Assembly: GCA_950106755.1 (NCBI GenBank)
Contig: OX467087.1
Location: forward strand, 10,668,047-10,732,046
Source of the DNA: Climacium dendroides
Lineage: Eukaryota; Streptophyta; Bryopsida; Hypnales; Climaciaceae
DNA length: 64,000 nucleotides
Reading direction: 5' to 3'
Each line of letters starts with the position of its first letter. Position 1 is the stretch's first letter. The translations under genes and the position numbers were made by a program. Below are positions 22,974 to 34,139 of the stretch, one piece after another. Under the pieces are notes generated by a model. The model had not been told where the DNA came from, did no database searches, and was given only the letters and a program-made list of their open reading frames with translations.

Positions 22974-23165
22974 GGCAAGAACTGATACACTAGATTGACA
23001 AAGACTGATACAGATCAGAGATCTCAGACACATACAACAGAATACACAATGACACAGAGGTTTTGATAAGAGGTCCGAGGACCGGTAATATATACAGATG
23101 ATCGATGACTAATTGGATGAATGATCAGCGAGGTGGATGAATATAATTTCAGTCTACAACTAACA
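22974..23165 (-). repeat. 3' LTR of the Copia element (about 192 bp)
   Basis: On the minus strand it begins TGTTAGTTGTAGACTG directly after a purine-rich tract (GGTGAGGGAG) and ends ATCAGTTCTT, where the expected terminal CA is mutated to GC. It contains a TATATATTA box near the middle. The last 115 bp match the remnant LTR at 28430. Confidence 0.8.
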
Positions 23166-23599
23166 CTCCCTCACCAAGATGCTAAGATAACGCTAAGGTA
23201 TCTAACAAAATGTACAAGATTGATCAGATTTTTCTAAAGTCGAACAGGCAGAACTCTTTCTTCAGAGATGTGGACAATAAGATGATTGATTTCCAGTTTT
23301 GAAGTTGTTGCGCCTAAGAACAAATCTCAATCTCTTGTGATGATCGTTTCTTGTAGGTTGAGTTGATCTTGTCGGCTGCAATCTTGGTCATTCTTCAGCG
23401 ATTATTCGACTGTTGTTTGCCGATGCTGCTTCTTCAGTGTCGTATGCTTCATCTGAGAGGTATACCAACTAGAGAGTTACAGACTGGTCCCGTACTTGAC
23501 GAATCGAGTTTCTACTTAGGGTTTAGAAGTACGCAATTTTTATGCAGTGAGATGAGGTTACAAGCCAGGTCTCTATTTCAATTGGACAGACTGTGAGAG

Positions 23600-24036
23600 A
23601 AAGGTGAAAAGGTTCCGTAACGCAAAATACAAGAGCTTTCGAACACAGATAGATGCTGAGTGATATTTGCAACGTGTTTAGCTCTCTGATAATGATCCAA
23701 TACTCTTGATTCCCATCTCGTCTCTAAGTTTCACAAACCTTTGCTTGCCTATCGGTTTTGTAAATATGTTTGCTATTTGATCGCGTGTTGCTATATACAA
23801 GGTTTCTACTGTTCCTGTAACTACATTTTCACGTATGAAATGAAGCCACAGTTCTATATGCTTGGATTGTTTATGATAAACCGGATTTCGTGCTGCTTTC
23901 AATGTGCTCTGGTTGTCACAGAAGATCGTTATGGGATTCGGCATGATTCCGTGGATTTTTGTCGATAGTGTCTCAACCAAATGGCTTCTCTAATTCTTCT
24001 GTTAACGCTTTTGTTTCTGTGTCTATGGATGATATA
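23600..24036 (-). pseudogene. Copia RNase H, C-terminal part
   Basis: The minus-strand ORF 23678-23980 carries the Copia RNase H end motifs: FCDNQSTLKAARNPVYH, then KHIELWLHF and the FTKP motif near the polyprotein end. The preceding residues (SSIDTETKAL) continue the KKQQTVA sequence found on the other side of the inserted MITE at 24037-24535. Confidence 0.8.
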
Positions 24037-24535
24037 AGGTGAAACAGCCCATTGTAGTCAAATGACCCATTGCGGTCGCGTAGGAAATGACCCATTGTGG
24101 GTTTTTTGGAGTATGTGAGATGTGGGCCACAATGCATGTCTTACATGACAGCAATGGAATGAACACTGACCTCATTAGGAACTTCTGATTTTTCAATATG
24201 AAGTTCATTGTAAAAATTGATTTTTTTGGCCTCCTTTAATAGAAAATATTTTGACTACATTAGGTAGTGAGATGAGCATTAAAATATTTTGACTACATTA
24301 GGTAGTGAGATGAGCATTACAGATTCAGATTTTGTTAGTTTTAAGTTAGTCTACAGACTCTTTTGGGCTGAACACATCAGAAATTCCTAGTGAATTCATA
24401 CTTTGTCAAAAAAATTTAATTTCAATTGCACTTACTATTTCTCACACTTGTACTAATGTGGGAAAAAAATTGAAAAATTTCAACAACAAGATGTAAAACT
24501 CCTCATTCTGACCACAATCATGGGCTATTTTACCT
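24037..24535. mobile_element. 499-bp MITE inserted in the Copia RNase H
   Basis: Inverted ends: AGGTGAAACAGCCCATTG on the left, and AGGTAAAATAGCCCATG read inward from the right. TA flanks both ends (24035-24036 and 24536-24537), consistent with a Tc1/mariner or Stowaway-type insertion. Removing the element and one TA joins the codons for KKQQTVA to those for the SSIDTETKAL segment in frame. A second member lies inverted at 38530-38984. This copy has an internal 36-bp tandem duplication (AAAATATTTTGACTACATTA-type) near 24245-24320. Confidence 0.8.
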
Positions 24536-24537
24536 TA

Positions 24538-25724
24538 GCTACAGTTTGCTGTTTCTTAGAGGACCAAGAAATGGGTCCTTCTGCAAATGTAAACACCCAC
24601 CCTGTAATCGATTTCCCATTAGTTTTGCAATTTCCCCAGTTTGCGTTTGTGTATCCAATCATTGCTGAACTGTGATCTTTTTGATAAAAGATACCAAAAT
24701 CAAGAGTTCCTTTGATATACCTTAAAACTTGATTTGCTGCTTCCATGTGTGGTATCCTTGGATCGTGCATAAATCGGCTCAGTACTCCTATGGCATAAGC
24801 TATCTCGGGTTTCGTATTTACAAGGTAAATGAGCATACCGATCAGACGTTGATATCTTCATGGGTCTACACTCGGTGATTCAGTTTCTCCTCCAAGATGT
24901 TGTCCTTCGATCATTGGTACAAAAGTAGGTGTACATGCTATCATGTCAAACTCCTCTAAAATTTGGGTCGCATATGTCTTTTGAGATAAGAAAATTCCAG
25001 TCAGATCTGATAAATTGCACTCCAAAGTAATAATTCACGTTACCAAGGTCTATCATTTCAAAGCAATTCATGAACTTTTGCTGCAAAGTCTTAATGCCAT
25101 CATTGTCAGAATCTGTAACTAATAAATCGTCAACATACAATATGAGAATAATTATTCCCTTGGTGCTGGTAACATAAAACAAGCTGTAATTTGCCTTTGT
25201 GTGCGACAATCCTTGATCAAAGAAAAATCCATTGATTTTCTCAAACCAAGTTCTTAGAGATTGGCGTAAACCATATAAGGACTTTTTAAATCGACAGACC
25301 TTGTTTTGTGTCGACTTGTTTCTAAAACCTTCAGGGACCTCCATATAGACTATTTTTTTCAAGTCTCCATTTTAAAAGGCTATGACTACACCAAGATGAA
25401 CAAGAATCTAGCAGCAAGAGCAATTACCATACGCACTGCTTTCCACTTGGCTACTGGAGCAAAAACTTCCTCAAAATCAATGCCCTTGGTTTGTTGGAAG
25501 CCTCTGGCAACAAGTCTCACTTTAAGCTTCGATGGCTTTCCATTTGCCCCAATTTTTGTTTTATAAATCCATCTTGACATAACTGGTTTGATTCCTTCAG
25601 GTCGATCACAAAGCTCCCAAATATTGTTTTTTGTGAGAAAATCAATTTCAGATGACATCATTGCTTTCCACCTAAGGTGGGCGTTGGCTTTGGAAAACGT
25701 TAGAGGTTCTATTGGTTCGTCCAT
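24538..25724 (-). pseudogene. Copia reverse transcriptase and N-terminal RNase H
   Basis: The 25386-25724 ORF carries the RT start: the NNIWEL segment, then SRWIYKTK, KVRLVARGFQQ and the FAPVAKW motif. A frameshift leads to 24946-25362, which holds VCRFKKSLYGLRQ and the catalytic YVDDLL motif. A further break near 24840-24945 leads to 24525-24836, with the MLIYLVNTKPEIAYAIG segment and the SSKKQQTVA motif of RNase H. Several stops make it non-functional. Confidence 0.85.
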
Positions 25725-26621
25725 GACTCCAAAGAGTTAGAGGTTCTATTGGTTTGTCCATGACTCCAAAGAAACGATTTATCTTGATTGGTTCAAAAAG
25801 TTTGATATAGTCTGCTGATAGAGGGACTAGTGGTTCTTGCTCATTTGACTCTGCAAAGTAAGTGTAACTATCTCAAAGTTTGAGATAAGGTTGTCTATTT
25901 CAAGTAGACTTAACTAGAAGAAACCCGTATCAAAGTTGACGACATCATGTTACATTGGATGTCATGATCTATGTTTTTATATTTTTATGTCAACAGTGAC
26001 GTTCAATGTAACATGATGTCCAAAAAAATACGTCAACTTTGACAAGGGTTTCTTCTAGAGCTTACTACGTGAAGTTTCTGCTACAAGCATATCTAGGATT
26101 GGTAGGGGCACATTCTCATAATGAAAAGAATCAAATGGTGGGTCGAGCAAAATTTGTGTGGACGGTAAGATAGGTTGATTTTGAGGATTTGGTGGTTGAC
26201 TTATTTCTGTATTGGGGGATTATACAGTAGGTTGCAATAAACTCCGACTGCTCTGTTGTGGACTGCTAGAGTCTAGGTTTGTAGTAATCGTGGGTGGTAT
26301 AGGCTGTAAAGGTGCTTTTGATAAAATACTTGACTCATCAAAGCGAACATTTCGAGATATTATCAATTTTCTCTCACTCGATGTCCACACACGATAGCCT
26401 TTGATACTATCATCATATCCAACAAAGACTCCTAGTTTGGCTTTGGCACCTAATTTATAGCATTGATCTTTTTCAATCCAAACATAGACTTTAGATCCAA
26501 ATATGCGGAGGAATGAAATGTCAGGAATTTTGCTAAAGAGGCGTTGGAAGGGAGTTACCTGGGGATTCGCTAAAGTTGGGGAGCGATTTATCAGAAAAAC
26601 TGCGGTATTTATAGACTTCGT
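25725..26621 (-). pseudogene. Copia integrase C-terminus to RT linker, heavily decayed
   Basis: Only scraps of coding similarity remain between integrase and RT. A block of about 35 bp (GTTAGAGGTTCTATTGGTT and following bases) is tandemly duplicated at 25700-25770. The 145-bp palindromic MITE at 25914-26058 lies within. Confidence 0.55.
25914..26058. mobile_element. 145-bp palindromic MITE inside the Copia element
   Basis: The left end CTAGAAGAAACCC and the right end GGGTTTCTTCTAG are exact inverses. The arms continue inward with TCAAAGTTGACG and ACATCATGTTACATTG on both sides, so nearly the whole element folds as a hairpin. The target duplication is ambiguous; CTTA lies near both ends but not flush. 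Confidence 0.7.
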
Positions 26622-27298
26622 CTACAAAAAACATGGAGTCCTTGCAAATATGGTCATACTTCGTGCTGTCTCCAATAATTTTCTATTAAATCTTTCTGCT
26701 ACACCATCTTGCTCTGGTGTCTCTGAATTCGTCAACTGTCGTTTGATACCTACATCAACACATAATTTGTTGAAATCAGTGGAGAGGAATTCTCCACCAC
26801 GATCACTGTGGATTGCTCGTATGTGCATCCTCATTTGAAGTTTGATCATGGCCTTAAATTGCTTGAATTTTTCAAACGCTTCCGATTTTCGTCGTGAGAA
26901 TCGAACCCATATATACCGGCTATAATCATCCACAATAATTAAAAATATTCAGATCCTCCAAGAGACGGTGTTGAAAAAGGACCACACAAGTCGACATGAA
27001 GTAGTTGTAGTGGTTCTGTAGTTCTGTTGACACAGACTTGCGGTAACACTTCTCTCGTCTGTTTTCCAACTTGGTAGTGATCACAAATTTCTTGATGTGT
27101 TGGAATATAAGGAACCTCTGCCTGCCTGAGATTTGGTGACTCTGGCCACCAGTAGTGCGGACGCTGCCATTGAACTAACCAAGATTCGTAAAGTTTGAAC
27201 GATCACCACTAACATGCTGGGTGGCACCAACCAAAATCATTTTTGTTTATATTCAAAGACAATAAAGCTGCTTCAAAAAATTCAAAATTCTGGTTATA
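26622..27298 (-). pseudogene. Copia GAG-pre-integrase and integrase core
   Basis: The ORF 26622-26933 shows the DDE integrase core: a first Asp in HVDLCGPF just upstream (about 27000), then MDDYSRYIWV, the second Asp in HSDRGGEF, and the Glu in VAERFNR. A frame break near 26935 separates it from the upstream part, where the EICDHYQVGKQTRE pre-integrase segment is readable near 27080. Confidence 0.8.
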
Positions 27299-28285
27299 CT
27301 ACTGTTCAATAGCTTCCTGAACGATATAAGTTTCTGAGTTCGGCCAAGAGTTATCCTCAGCAATGTTGGCCGAAAAAGATTTGATTCCTAGCTTGTTTCT
27401 TCTATCGGCTTCTAGTTTTCGAATGTCTACTAGTCTCTCAGGGTACATGTCTTTATGATGCCCTGGCCCTCCGCAATAGTAACAACGAATCTGACGATTC
27501 TGAAACGATCCAGAGGGATTTGTGTTACCTTGCTGGTTGTGATACTGCACTTGTGGTCAGTTGGAGGAGCCACCACGATTTTGTTGTCCATAATATCGTT
27601 GTTGTCCTCCTCTGAAGTATAATGCTTCCGTTTCCGGCGTTGATGTTATTGCAGTCTGGAATTGACGCCTGCTTTCTTCCAACATCAAGCAAGTTTGCAC
27701 TTGATCCAAAGTTGGAAATCTCCCTGAACTCGTATAATTTTGCAAGAAATAATCAAAGCTATCAGGAAGAGCTTTCATCACTATCTGGACCAAGTCGGCA
27801 TCATGAACTCTCACCCCGATTGCTGATAGCTGAGCCAGATTCTGACGAAACTGAGCAAAATAAGATTCTACACCAGCATTTTCTAAGAATGGAATCATTG
27901 CACGTCTATTCTTCAAGTCGAACTTTCTGCTGTCATTATTGACTTTGAATGAGCTACAGAGAAAGTTCCACAGCTCTCTCGGGTTCTGATATTTGATCAG
28001 TTGTGCTAGAAGCAATGGCTTTATGGACATACTCATTATGAACATCAATCGTTCCATTCTCTCATCTTCTGTTTCTTCAGATTCTTGTGAATCTGTTGGC
28101 TTTGGATTTTGGGGGTCTACCGGTTTTTTGGAAGCTGATGAAGCGACAGAAGCGTTGGGTTCTCCAAACATGATGCACCACAACTTCTCCTTCTTAGCAA
28201 TCCGTGTCATCAAGTACTTCCAGAGGTGGAAGTTTGCCGAGCCCACAAGTTTCGCTTCATCGGAGACTATGTTATCTTTCGACAT
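27299..28285 (-). pseudogene. Copia gag with zinc knuckle, one in-frame stop
   Basis: From the ATG at 28283-28285 (MSKDN) the gag frame covers the usual Copia capsid region, with LWKYLM, the LWNFLCSSF segment and the LPDSFDYF segment. It stops at a TGA at 27554-27556. The same frame then continues to the zinc knuckle in 27299-27550, where CYYCGGPGHHKDMY shows Cys, Cys and His of the CCHC motif but Tyr in place of the last Cys. Confidence 0.85.
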
Positions 28286-28417
28286 CTTTCTATACGCAAG
28301 TTTGTACAAAGTTTCGACACTCTCAGAAACTCAAGAACTCAAACGTCCTGTTAATCGCCGTTTAAACTTGTATTACCATAACAACTTACACAACCGATAC
28401 TAGGAATAATACTCTTT

Positions 28418-28429
28418 GCTCTGATACCA
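28418..28429 (-). other. Copia primer-binding site (initiator Met tRNA type)
   Basis: On the minus strand this reads TGGTATCAGAGC, the standard plant Copia primer site complementary to initiator tRNA-Met. It lies directly downstream of the 5' LTR remnant. Confidence 0.9.
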
Positions 28430-28545
28430 TGAAGAACTGATACACTAGATTGGCAAAGACTAATACAGACCAGAGATCTCAGATACATACAACAGAATAC
28501 ACAACGACACAGAGGTTCGACTGAATGATCAAAGTTGTTAATAAG
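28430..28545 (-). repeat. Truncated 5' LTR of the Copia element
   Basis: It matches the inner 115 bp of the LTR at 22974-23165. The remaining outer part is missing and replaced by a dispersed repeat (28546-28830). A small stretch near 28518-28540 is also unmatched. Confidence 0.75.
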
Positions 28546-28830
28546 AGGACGTCCTTTCGGGTAGATGAATGACAAAGAATCTTTCCATGTAGCATAGTAG
28601 CATAGAAGTGCAGTATTCATCCTCCAAATTTTGTGGGAAGGCCTTCTATAGTAGTTTGACTTCGAATGAGTGTTTTTGCATTTTTTCAGTCAACAATTCA
28701 CATAGTACCAAAACAAATGATTTTCATGATGACTAGCTTGTCCTTTAAAGTAGTATGGCCTTAAAGCGACCTTGTAAGAGATGATTCACCTTTTCCACAA
28801 GTTTTCATGGACAAAATGATTTTCAGCTCA
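28546..28830. repeat. Dispersed repeat family D, copy 1
   Basis: Phrases such as AGAATCTTTCCATG, ATTCATCCTCCAAATTTT, TTTGACTTCGAATGAGT and CTTGTCCTTTAAAG are shared with 35560-35880 (same strand) and with 46850-47110 (opposite strand). The family is non-coding. This copy abuts the broken 5' LTR of the Copia element. Confidence 0.65.
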
Positions 28831-29122
28831 TTTTTTAAAGAAAGAAAAATAGATGCGGAACACAACACAAATAGTCAACACAAATAATTTTGTATTTTTT
28901 CAAGCATTTTTTAATTACTTATGAATTTTCAAAGAATCAAGTCATAGGCATCTATTTGTAACCATAGATGTCCCAAAATCCGTCCCCTTGTCACTTATAA
29001 AGAAATGTGTAGAAACTAAAGACAATGATTGGTTCTTGTAATAAAAAAAAAGTTCTTGAATTCATTAACGGACCAAAGAGGTCCATTCAAGGATTACCTT
29101 GCATCCACTCTATAACTACCTA
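28831..29122. other. Short AT-rich intergenic segment
   Basis: No gene. The segment around 28742-28775 has an inverted partner at 31108-31145, on the other side of the CACTA element, so the CACTA element may have landed in an older inverted-repeat element. Confidence 0.35.
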
Positions 29123-30089
29123 CACTAGTAGAAAACAGGGTCAAATGTAACCAGTCAAAAAATGACTGGTTACTAAAAGGCTACTGAAAAATGACTAACA
29201 ATCATGGAAATGGTGCCAAAGCTGACCTGTCTCAATCAGCAGTCATTTAGTAGTGATTTCCCAGAGCAATGGATGGCGACTAGATGAAACAAACGACCAA
29301 AACTAGTGTCATCCATAGTTCAGTCTGTATTCTGTAGCCTTATTGCTGATGCAGTTTTTGTTGAGTCATATTTGAGTTGTGCTGTCATAAAATGAGCACA
29401 ATATATGACTACAGTAAAACTAAAAAATGACTGACAATAGGACACCATGAAAATTGAACTTATTAAATTTATTATTTGCTTCTCTATAAAATGTTAATTG
29501 CATTGTAGTCATTTTTAAGTCACAAACTACTTTTCAAATGGATAGCTTAGATGAATGGATCAAATGGACGGCTTAGATGAAATGATGGATGGATCAAATG
29601 GACAGTTGAAATGGTGGAATCAGATGGGCAATTTGAAAATGAATAGTTTAGACTTTAAATGGATGGATAAGATTGTATCTTGATAGAAAATAGAGGGCTT
29701 AGATTTTAGATCAACCGCCTTTCTATTTCTATGTAGGTTGACATGTGGCATATTGTAATTGCAACTGTCAAACACACATTGCAGCTGCTGCTGCCTTCTT
29801 CTTCAAGATTCATCTCTTCTTATATTTTCCTCCTATTTTTGCCTTCTTCTTCAAGCTTCATCTTCTTTCATGTTTTCTTCTTGCTTTTGCCTCCTCTTTG
29901 CTTCTTTCTTCTTCTTGTTTTTGTTTCCTTCTTGCTTCTTGTTCATCAACTTCCTCTCATTTATTCCTCTTGCTTGTAAATGAAGGTTTAGGTCTACCTC
30001 CAACCTTATCTCTTGAATGTAGCAATTTACTTTTTCTTTAGTGCTTTCTACTGTTTATTTCTTGTTTGTTGTTATTTGTTGTTGTTCAA

Positions 30090-30345
30090 TTCAAGCAGTT
30101 CAGGCAATTTAGGTAATTCAAGCAATTCAGGTAGTTCAGGCAATTTAGGTAGTTCAGGCAATTCAGGCAGTTCAGGCAATTCAGGTAGTTCAGGCAATTC
30201 TGATAGTTCAAGTAATGCAAGTGGTTTAGAAAATTTAAGCAATTTAAGCAACTCAGGCAATTCCTAATTTCTAGCAACTTAGGCGATTCAAGGAGTTTAG
30301 GTAGTTCATGCAATTTAGGCAACTTCAGCAATTCAGATTTTGACA
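30090..30345 (+). repeat. 9-bp minisatellite, potentially coding (Ser-Gly-Asn)n
   Basis: Units are variants of TTCAGGCAA, at least 25 in a row with a few indels. Read on the plus strand in the 30013-30267 frame they give Ser-Gly-Asn/Ser repeats; on the minus strand, Leu-Pro-Glu repeats. The ORF begins inside the pyrimidine-rich interior, and nothing else supports a gene. Confidence 0.7.
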
Positions 30346-30474
30346 TAGTGCAATTATAGTATAGTCATAGTGTAGTCATAGTGCAAACATAGTGTAGTAA
30401 TAGTATAAATGTAGTCATTTATGCTTACAATATTGTGACCGAACTAATCATTTTTTGGAATGAATATCACTTGA

Positions 30475-30790
30475 AAATGACTACCATAGCTTACATAGTA
30501 ACTACAAAATGATTTCAATAGCCTATATAATGACTCCAGCAACTTACAAAATGACTTCAGCAACCAGAAAAATGACTACAACAGCCTACTAAATGACTGC
30601 AACAATCTACGAAGTGACTGCAACAGTTTGCAAAATGACTGCAACAGCTTGCAAACTAATTGCAGCAACTTGCGAAATGACTCCAACAGCTTACAAAATG
30701 ATTACAGCAGCTTGCAAACTGATTGCAACGTACAACCTGCAAAATGACTCCAACAGCCTATAATATGACTCCAACAACCTATTTGACATC
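30475..30790. repeat. Tandem array of about 22-bp AATGACT units in the CACTA subterminal zone
   Basis: About fourteen units of the form AAAATGACTGCAACAGCTTG, with scattered substitutions. Each carries one AATGACT or AATGATT word, so this is probably the expanded transposase-binding zone of the right end. Confidence 0.7.
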
Positions 30791-31093
30791 AAATAGAATC
30801 ACTCCAATACCAACAAATAAAAAATTGTCAACTCAACATGTTAGATCTGTAGCCACGTGGCAAACTGCCATTGGAGGTGCTCCATGTAATCACACCCTAA
30901 TGAAGTTCCACATTAGCATAGAATGAAAAAGAATGCTCTTGCCTCAAATGACTGCCTTGTCCGTAATGACTTGTCCTAAATGATTCTGAGCCCAAAATCC
31001 AGTTTTAGTCATTCTATTGACATTAGTGTCCTAAATGACTAGTTACACAGTTATAAACAACAGTCATTGATAGTCTGTTTTCTACTAGTGCTA

Positions 31094-31715
31094 TAGGATG
31101 GTTTGAAGAAGAGGAACGCTTTAAGGCCATACTACCTTAACTCCTAAAGGATCAACATACATTTTTCGGATGTATAAAAATTTTGGGTAGGTACATGTGA
31201 CTAGAGATTTGTATATTTTTGGACTGAAATTTTAACAATAGGTGGGGGCGAGACAAAAGGTGGGGGCGAGGAATATCTTTCAAACAAAAGGTGGAGGCAA
31301 GGAATATCTTTCAAACAAAAGGTGGGGGCGAGGAATATCTTTCAAATGTACCAAATTTCATGACATTTGGAAATACAAGTCAAAAGTTATGGCCAAATAT
31401 GTTATTTTTTTCATCAACTGGGCAATATGGGCAAAGCAAAAAAAATCCCTTTTTTTAAAAACAAAAATTTGGAATTGGTTTTCTACAATTACATGGAAAG
31501 CTTTGAATCATTCCATTTTGATCAATGAGATGAAAGTTATAAAAAGTTTTTGTAAGCTTTGAATCATTCTCAATGAGATGAAAGTTATAAAAAGTTTTTG
31601 TTTGCAAGCAGTAGTATGGATTCTCTACTCTAAAATAAACTTTGAAGTCCTTTATCTTACCCAATTTAAATATTTAAATAAATAAATAAAATCACAAGAT
31701 ATAGATTGTTTATAA
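31094..31715. repeat. Intergenic DNA with two small tandem duplications
   Basis: A unit of about 34 bp (AAAGGTGGGGGCGAGGAATA and following bases) occurs about three times at 31237-31348. A second unit of about 55 bp (from CTTTGAATCATTC to AAAGTTTTTGT) occurs twice at 31500-31605. No gene is visible. Confidence 0.6.
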
Positions 31716-32953
31716 CATTAGGAAAATTCTGAACCCTCCGGAAGCCCCCTTCACAGTGACCAAACCAGTCTATTAACCGTCCTGGAATTAGTAGGGGCAG
31801 TGCATGGTCAGATTGTGTGAACTTCGCCAAAGATGTCAGGACTCAAGTAATGAGAGTGTAGTGGAAACCTGTATAATAATCAAGTACTTCAGTTTCTATT
31901 AATCCGATTAATTGACAAATTAATCAATTTTACTAAACATAAGCAAAGGGAAGTGAACTTTGAAGCTTGATGTCAAAGAAATTGGAGATCATTCAGATAT
32001 TTCAATTAGCTCCAATTATCAAATAGATGAGGATATTAGTAAATGAGGAGAGAAGTTATTTATACAAGTGGTATAGTAGTAGGTAAAACAATGCATGTGG
32101 GATATGTAAATTAGGATTAAGAAGAGCACAACCACCCATAGTTAAGTCAAAAGCTGAAATTGTATTCAAAGTTGAATTTCAGACCCCATTTAGGCATAAT
32201 AGAATGATTTTTTCCAAAAAACTCTAAACCAAATAAATTTAAAGAATAAAACTAAAATTCATCTCCAACAATCCGTTTGAAGTTTAGAGTCTTCAATAAA
32301 AAGTTATGGACAAAATTTGGAGAGGGTGTTTGAAAATGTCAAAGAAAATTTTCCTTTCAACCTCTTTTAGAATTTTGTCTATAACTTTTAATTGAAGAAT
32401 TTAAAACTCAAACGGATTTTTGGAGATGAAAACTATTTTGATTCTACAACTTTATTTAGTTAAAAGTTTTTTGAAAAAAATCATTGTTTTATGCTTAAAT
32501 GGGGTTTGAAATTCGACTTTGAACATAATTCTTGCATTTGACAATGAGTGATCTATCTTCTAAATATCCCATGTCCTTTGACGATTCACCATGGACAATT
32601 GATTTACTATAAAGACAAACTCTTCACCATCCTTCTAACCAAATGTTAATGAGTAGTCTCTTTCATGATGTCATCAAAAAAATGCTTGATGGTAGATGTC
32701 ATTGAACTATTTTTGACATTTGCTTCTTTTTCATAACTCGATTTTTAACAAGATATGCAATAATCAATATTAAGTTGGATTATGATAGTTGAACCTTTGA
32801 TTACTTAATTACTTATACTTGGGTGTTGAACCTTGACAGTCAGGTGGGCGAGTATAGGGGAAAAATTAATCATCAAGCAAAGTTAAAAGTAATCATGGGG
32901 TCCTTTTAGCTGCTGTGGAGAGGGCTTCCGGAGGGCTGAGAATTTTCCTAATG
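31716..32953. mobile_element. Foldback-type element (about 1.24 kb) with an inner hairpin
   Basis: The outer inverted ends are CATTAGGAAAATTCTGAACC on the left and CATTAGGAAAATTCTCAGCC read inward from the right; both continue with CTCCGGAAGCCC. The centre (about 32155-32535) is a second, strong inverted repeat with arms of about 180 bp that meet near 32350. There is no coding capacity. The target duplication is unclear. The ATTAGGAAAA end is shared with the small element at 39325-39555. Confidence 0.7.
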
Positions 32954-34139
32954 CAACATTTCAACCATTGGGATTGGCATGTTTCAATTCCATAATTAAA
33001 TCCTTAACAATTTAATATATTGAATCATTCTCTACTACTATCTATTTACTATTTTGGACAATTTTTCATAGGAAAGTGAGCTTGTGAAGTGCAACTGCCC
33101 TAGTTTTTGCAAGGCTAAAAAAAATGATTTTAGTGAATTTAATTAAATGCTTATTTCTTGCAATCCACACGGTGGAAATTTCTGAAATTTTTACCACATG
33201 TTCTCATGTCAGCATACTAGAGGATCCTATGGTTACATATGTCAAAAAGGAAAAAAATATCTAAAATTTGGTAATTGTACTAAAAATGGCAATTTTGTAG
33301 CGTTTTCAATGAAAACATAGTGAAGGAGCTTTGGGGGTTAAGGAGTTAACCTTGAAAGGATGGACCTTGTGACCATGTGATCAAATATGAAAATCATTTG
33401 ATCTGTATGGCTCATTTTGTAACTAATTCAAATGAAGAATTTAGTATTTAGTTTTCTAAGATGTAATGACATGTCTTGTATAAGTCATAAAAAAACTTCA
33501 AATTCTTTTGAATTTTGAAGGTGAATAAAAAAAAATCCATACTAATATATAGTAAGTTTTAGAAATATGATAATTTCTCCATGGGTGTGCATTGTGGTGT
33601 AGAATATCAAAGTGTGAACCAAATTTCCATACCTTTCTTTAATTAGAAAATCAATAGTAAGACCTTGCTAATAGACCCAATGTTCAAATGGTTACTAAAT
33701 GTATTGCTTGGAGAATTTTTCAAATTTTCAAATTGGAATAGAAACTAGACTAAAGTAAGCTTCATTTCATTAGTTGGGCTAAAATTCCAAAAATATTGAC
33801 TTTTATGGAAAAAATGCAAATGAAGATCAAATTGATAGAAGTTGCCTAATACACTAAAAAGGCATCTTTTATTATCCATGGATTTGATGTCTTTTCTACT
33901 AAAATATCTCTAGTTCCTCAATTTGGGGCACCAAAAGTTGCACACACATGTACTTAAGAAACACTCACCCAAAAAATGGGATGAAAACAATCTATTTTGA
34001 GTAAGTTATGACATTGTTTGTCTCCATTTACCAGGCACGAAATGGCAGCTCAGACATTCCAGGGTTAAATATTGCCTTATTCACAAAGCCACTAATGGGT
34101 GTGTAGTATTATCTCGTCTCTATTGACGAGGGGAAGGAG
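32954..34139. other. AT-rich intergenic DNA, no gene seen
   Basis: No ORF of note, no terminal repeats recognised. Confidence 0.4.

Larger units (their letters stand above)
22974..28545 (-). mobile_element. Degenerate Ty1/Copia LTR retrotransposon
   Basis: On the minus strand the order is: truncated 5' LTR (from 28430), tRNA-Met-type primer site, gag with zinc knuckle, integrase, reverse transcriptase, RNase H, a 3' non-coding region, a purine-rich tract and a 3' LTR ending at 22974. Integrase before reverse transcriptase identifies Copia. Every coding domain carries stops or frameshifts, and two MITEs (24037-24535 and 25914-26058) are nested inside. No target duplication could be read because the 5' LTR is cut off by a dispersed repeat near 28545. 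Confidence 0.9.
29123..31090. mobile_element. Non-autonomous CACTA element (1968 bp)
   Basis: Sixteen-base inverted ends, CACTAGTAGAAAACAG, are exact on both sides. A 3-bp target duplication CTA flanks them (29120-29122 and 31091-31093). Both subterminal zones are crowded with AATGACT words, the kind of repeated site bound by CACTA transposases. No transposase is present. The interior holds a pyrimidine-rich stretch (about 29780-29980), a 9-bp minisatellite (30090-30345) and a roughly 22-bp tandem array (30475-30790). Confidence 0.9.

Noticed and set aside
29743..30041. Leu/Phe/Ser-rich plus-strand ORFs in the CACTA interior
   Set aside because: They come from a pyrimidine-rich stretch that stays open in all three frames, with no motif or conserved start.
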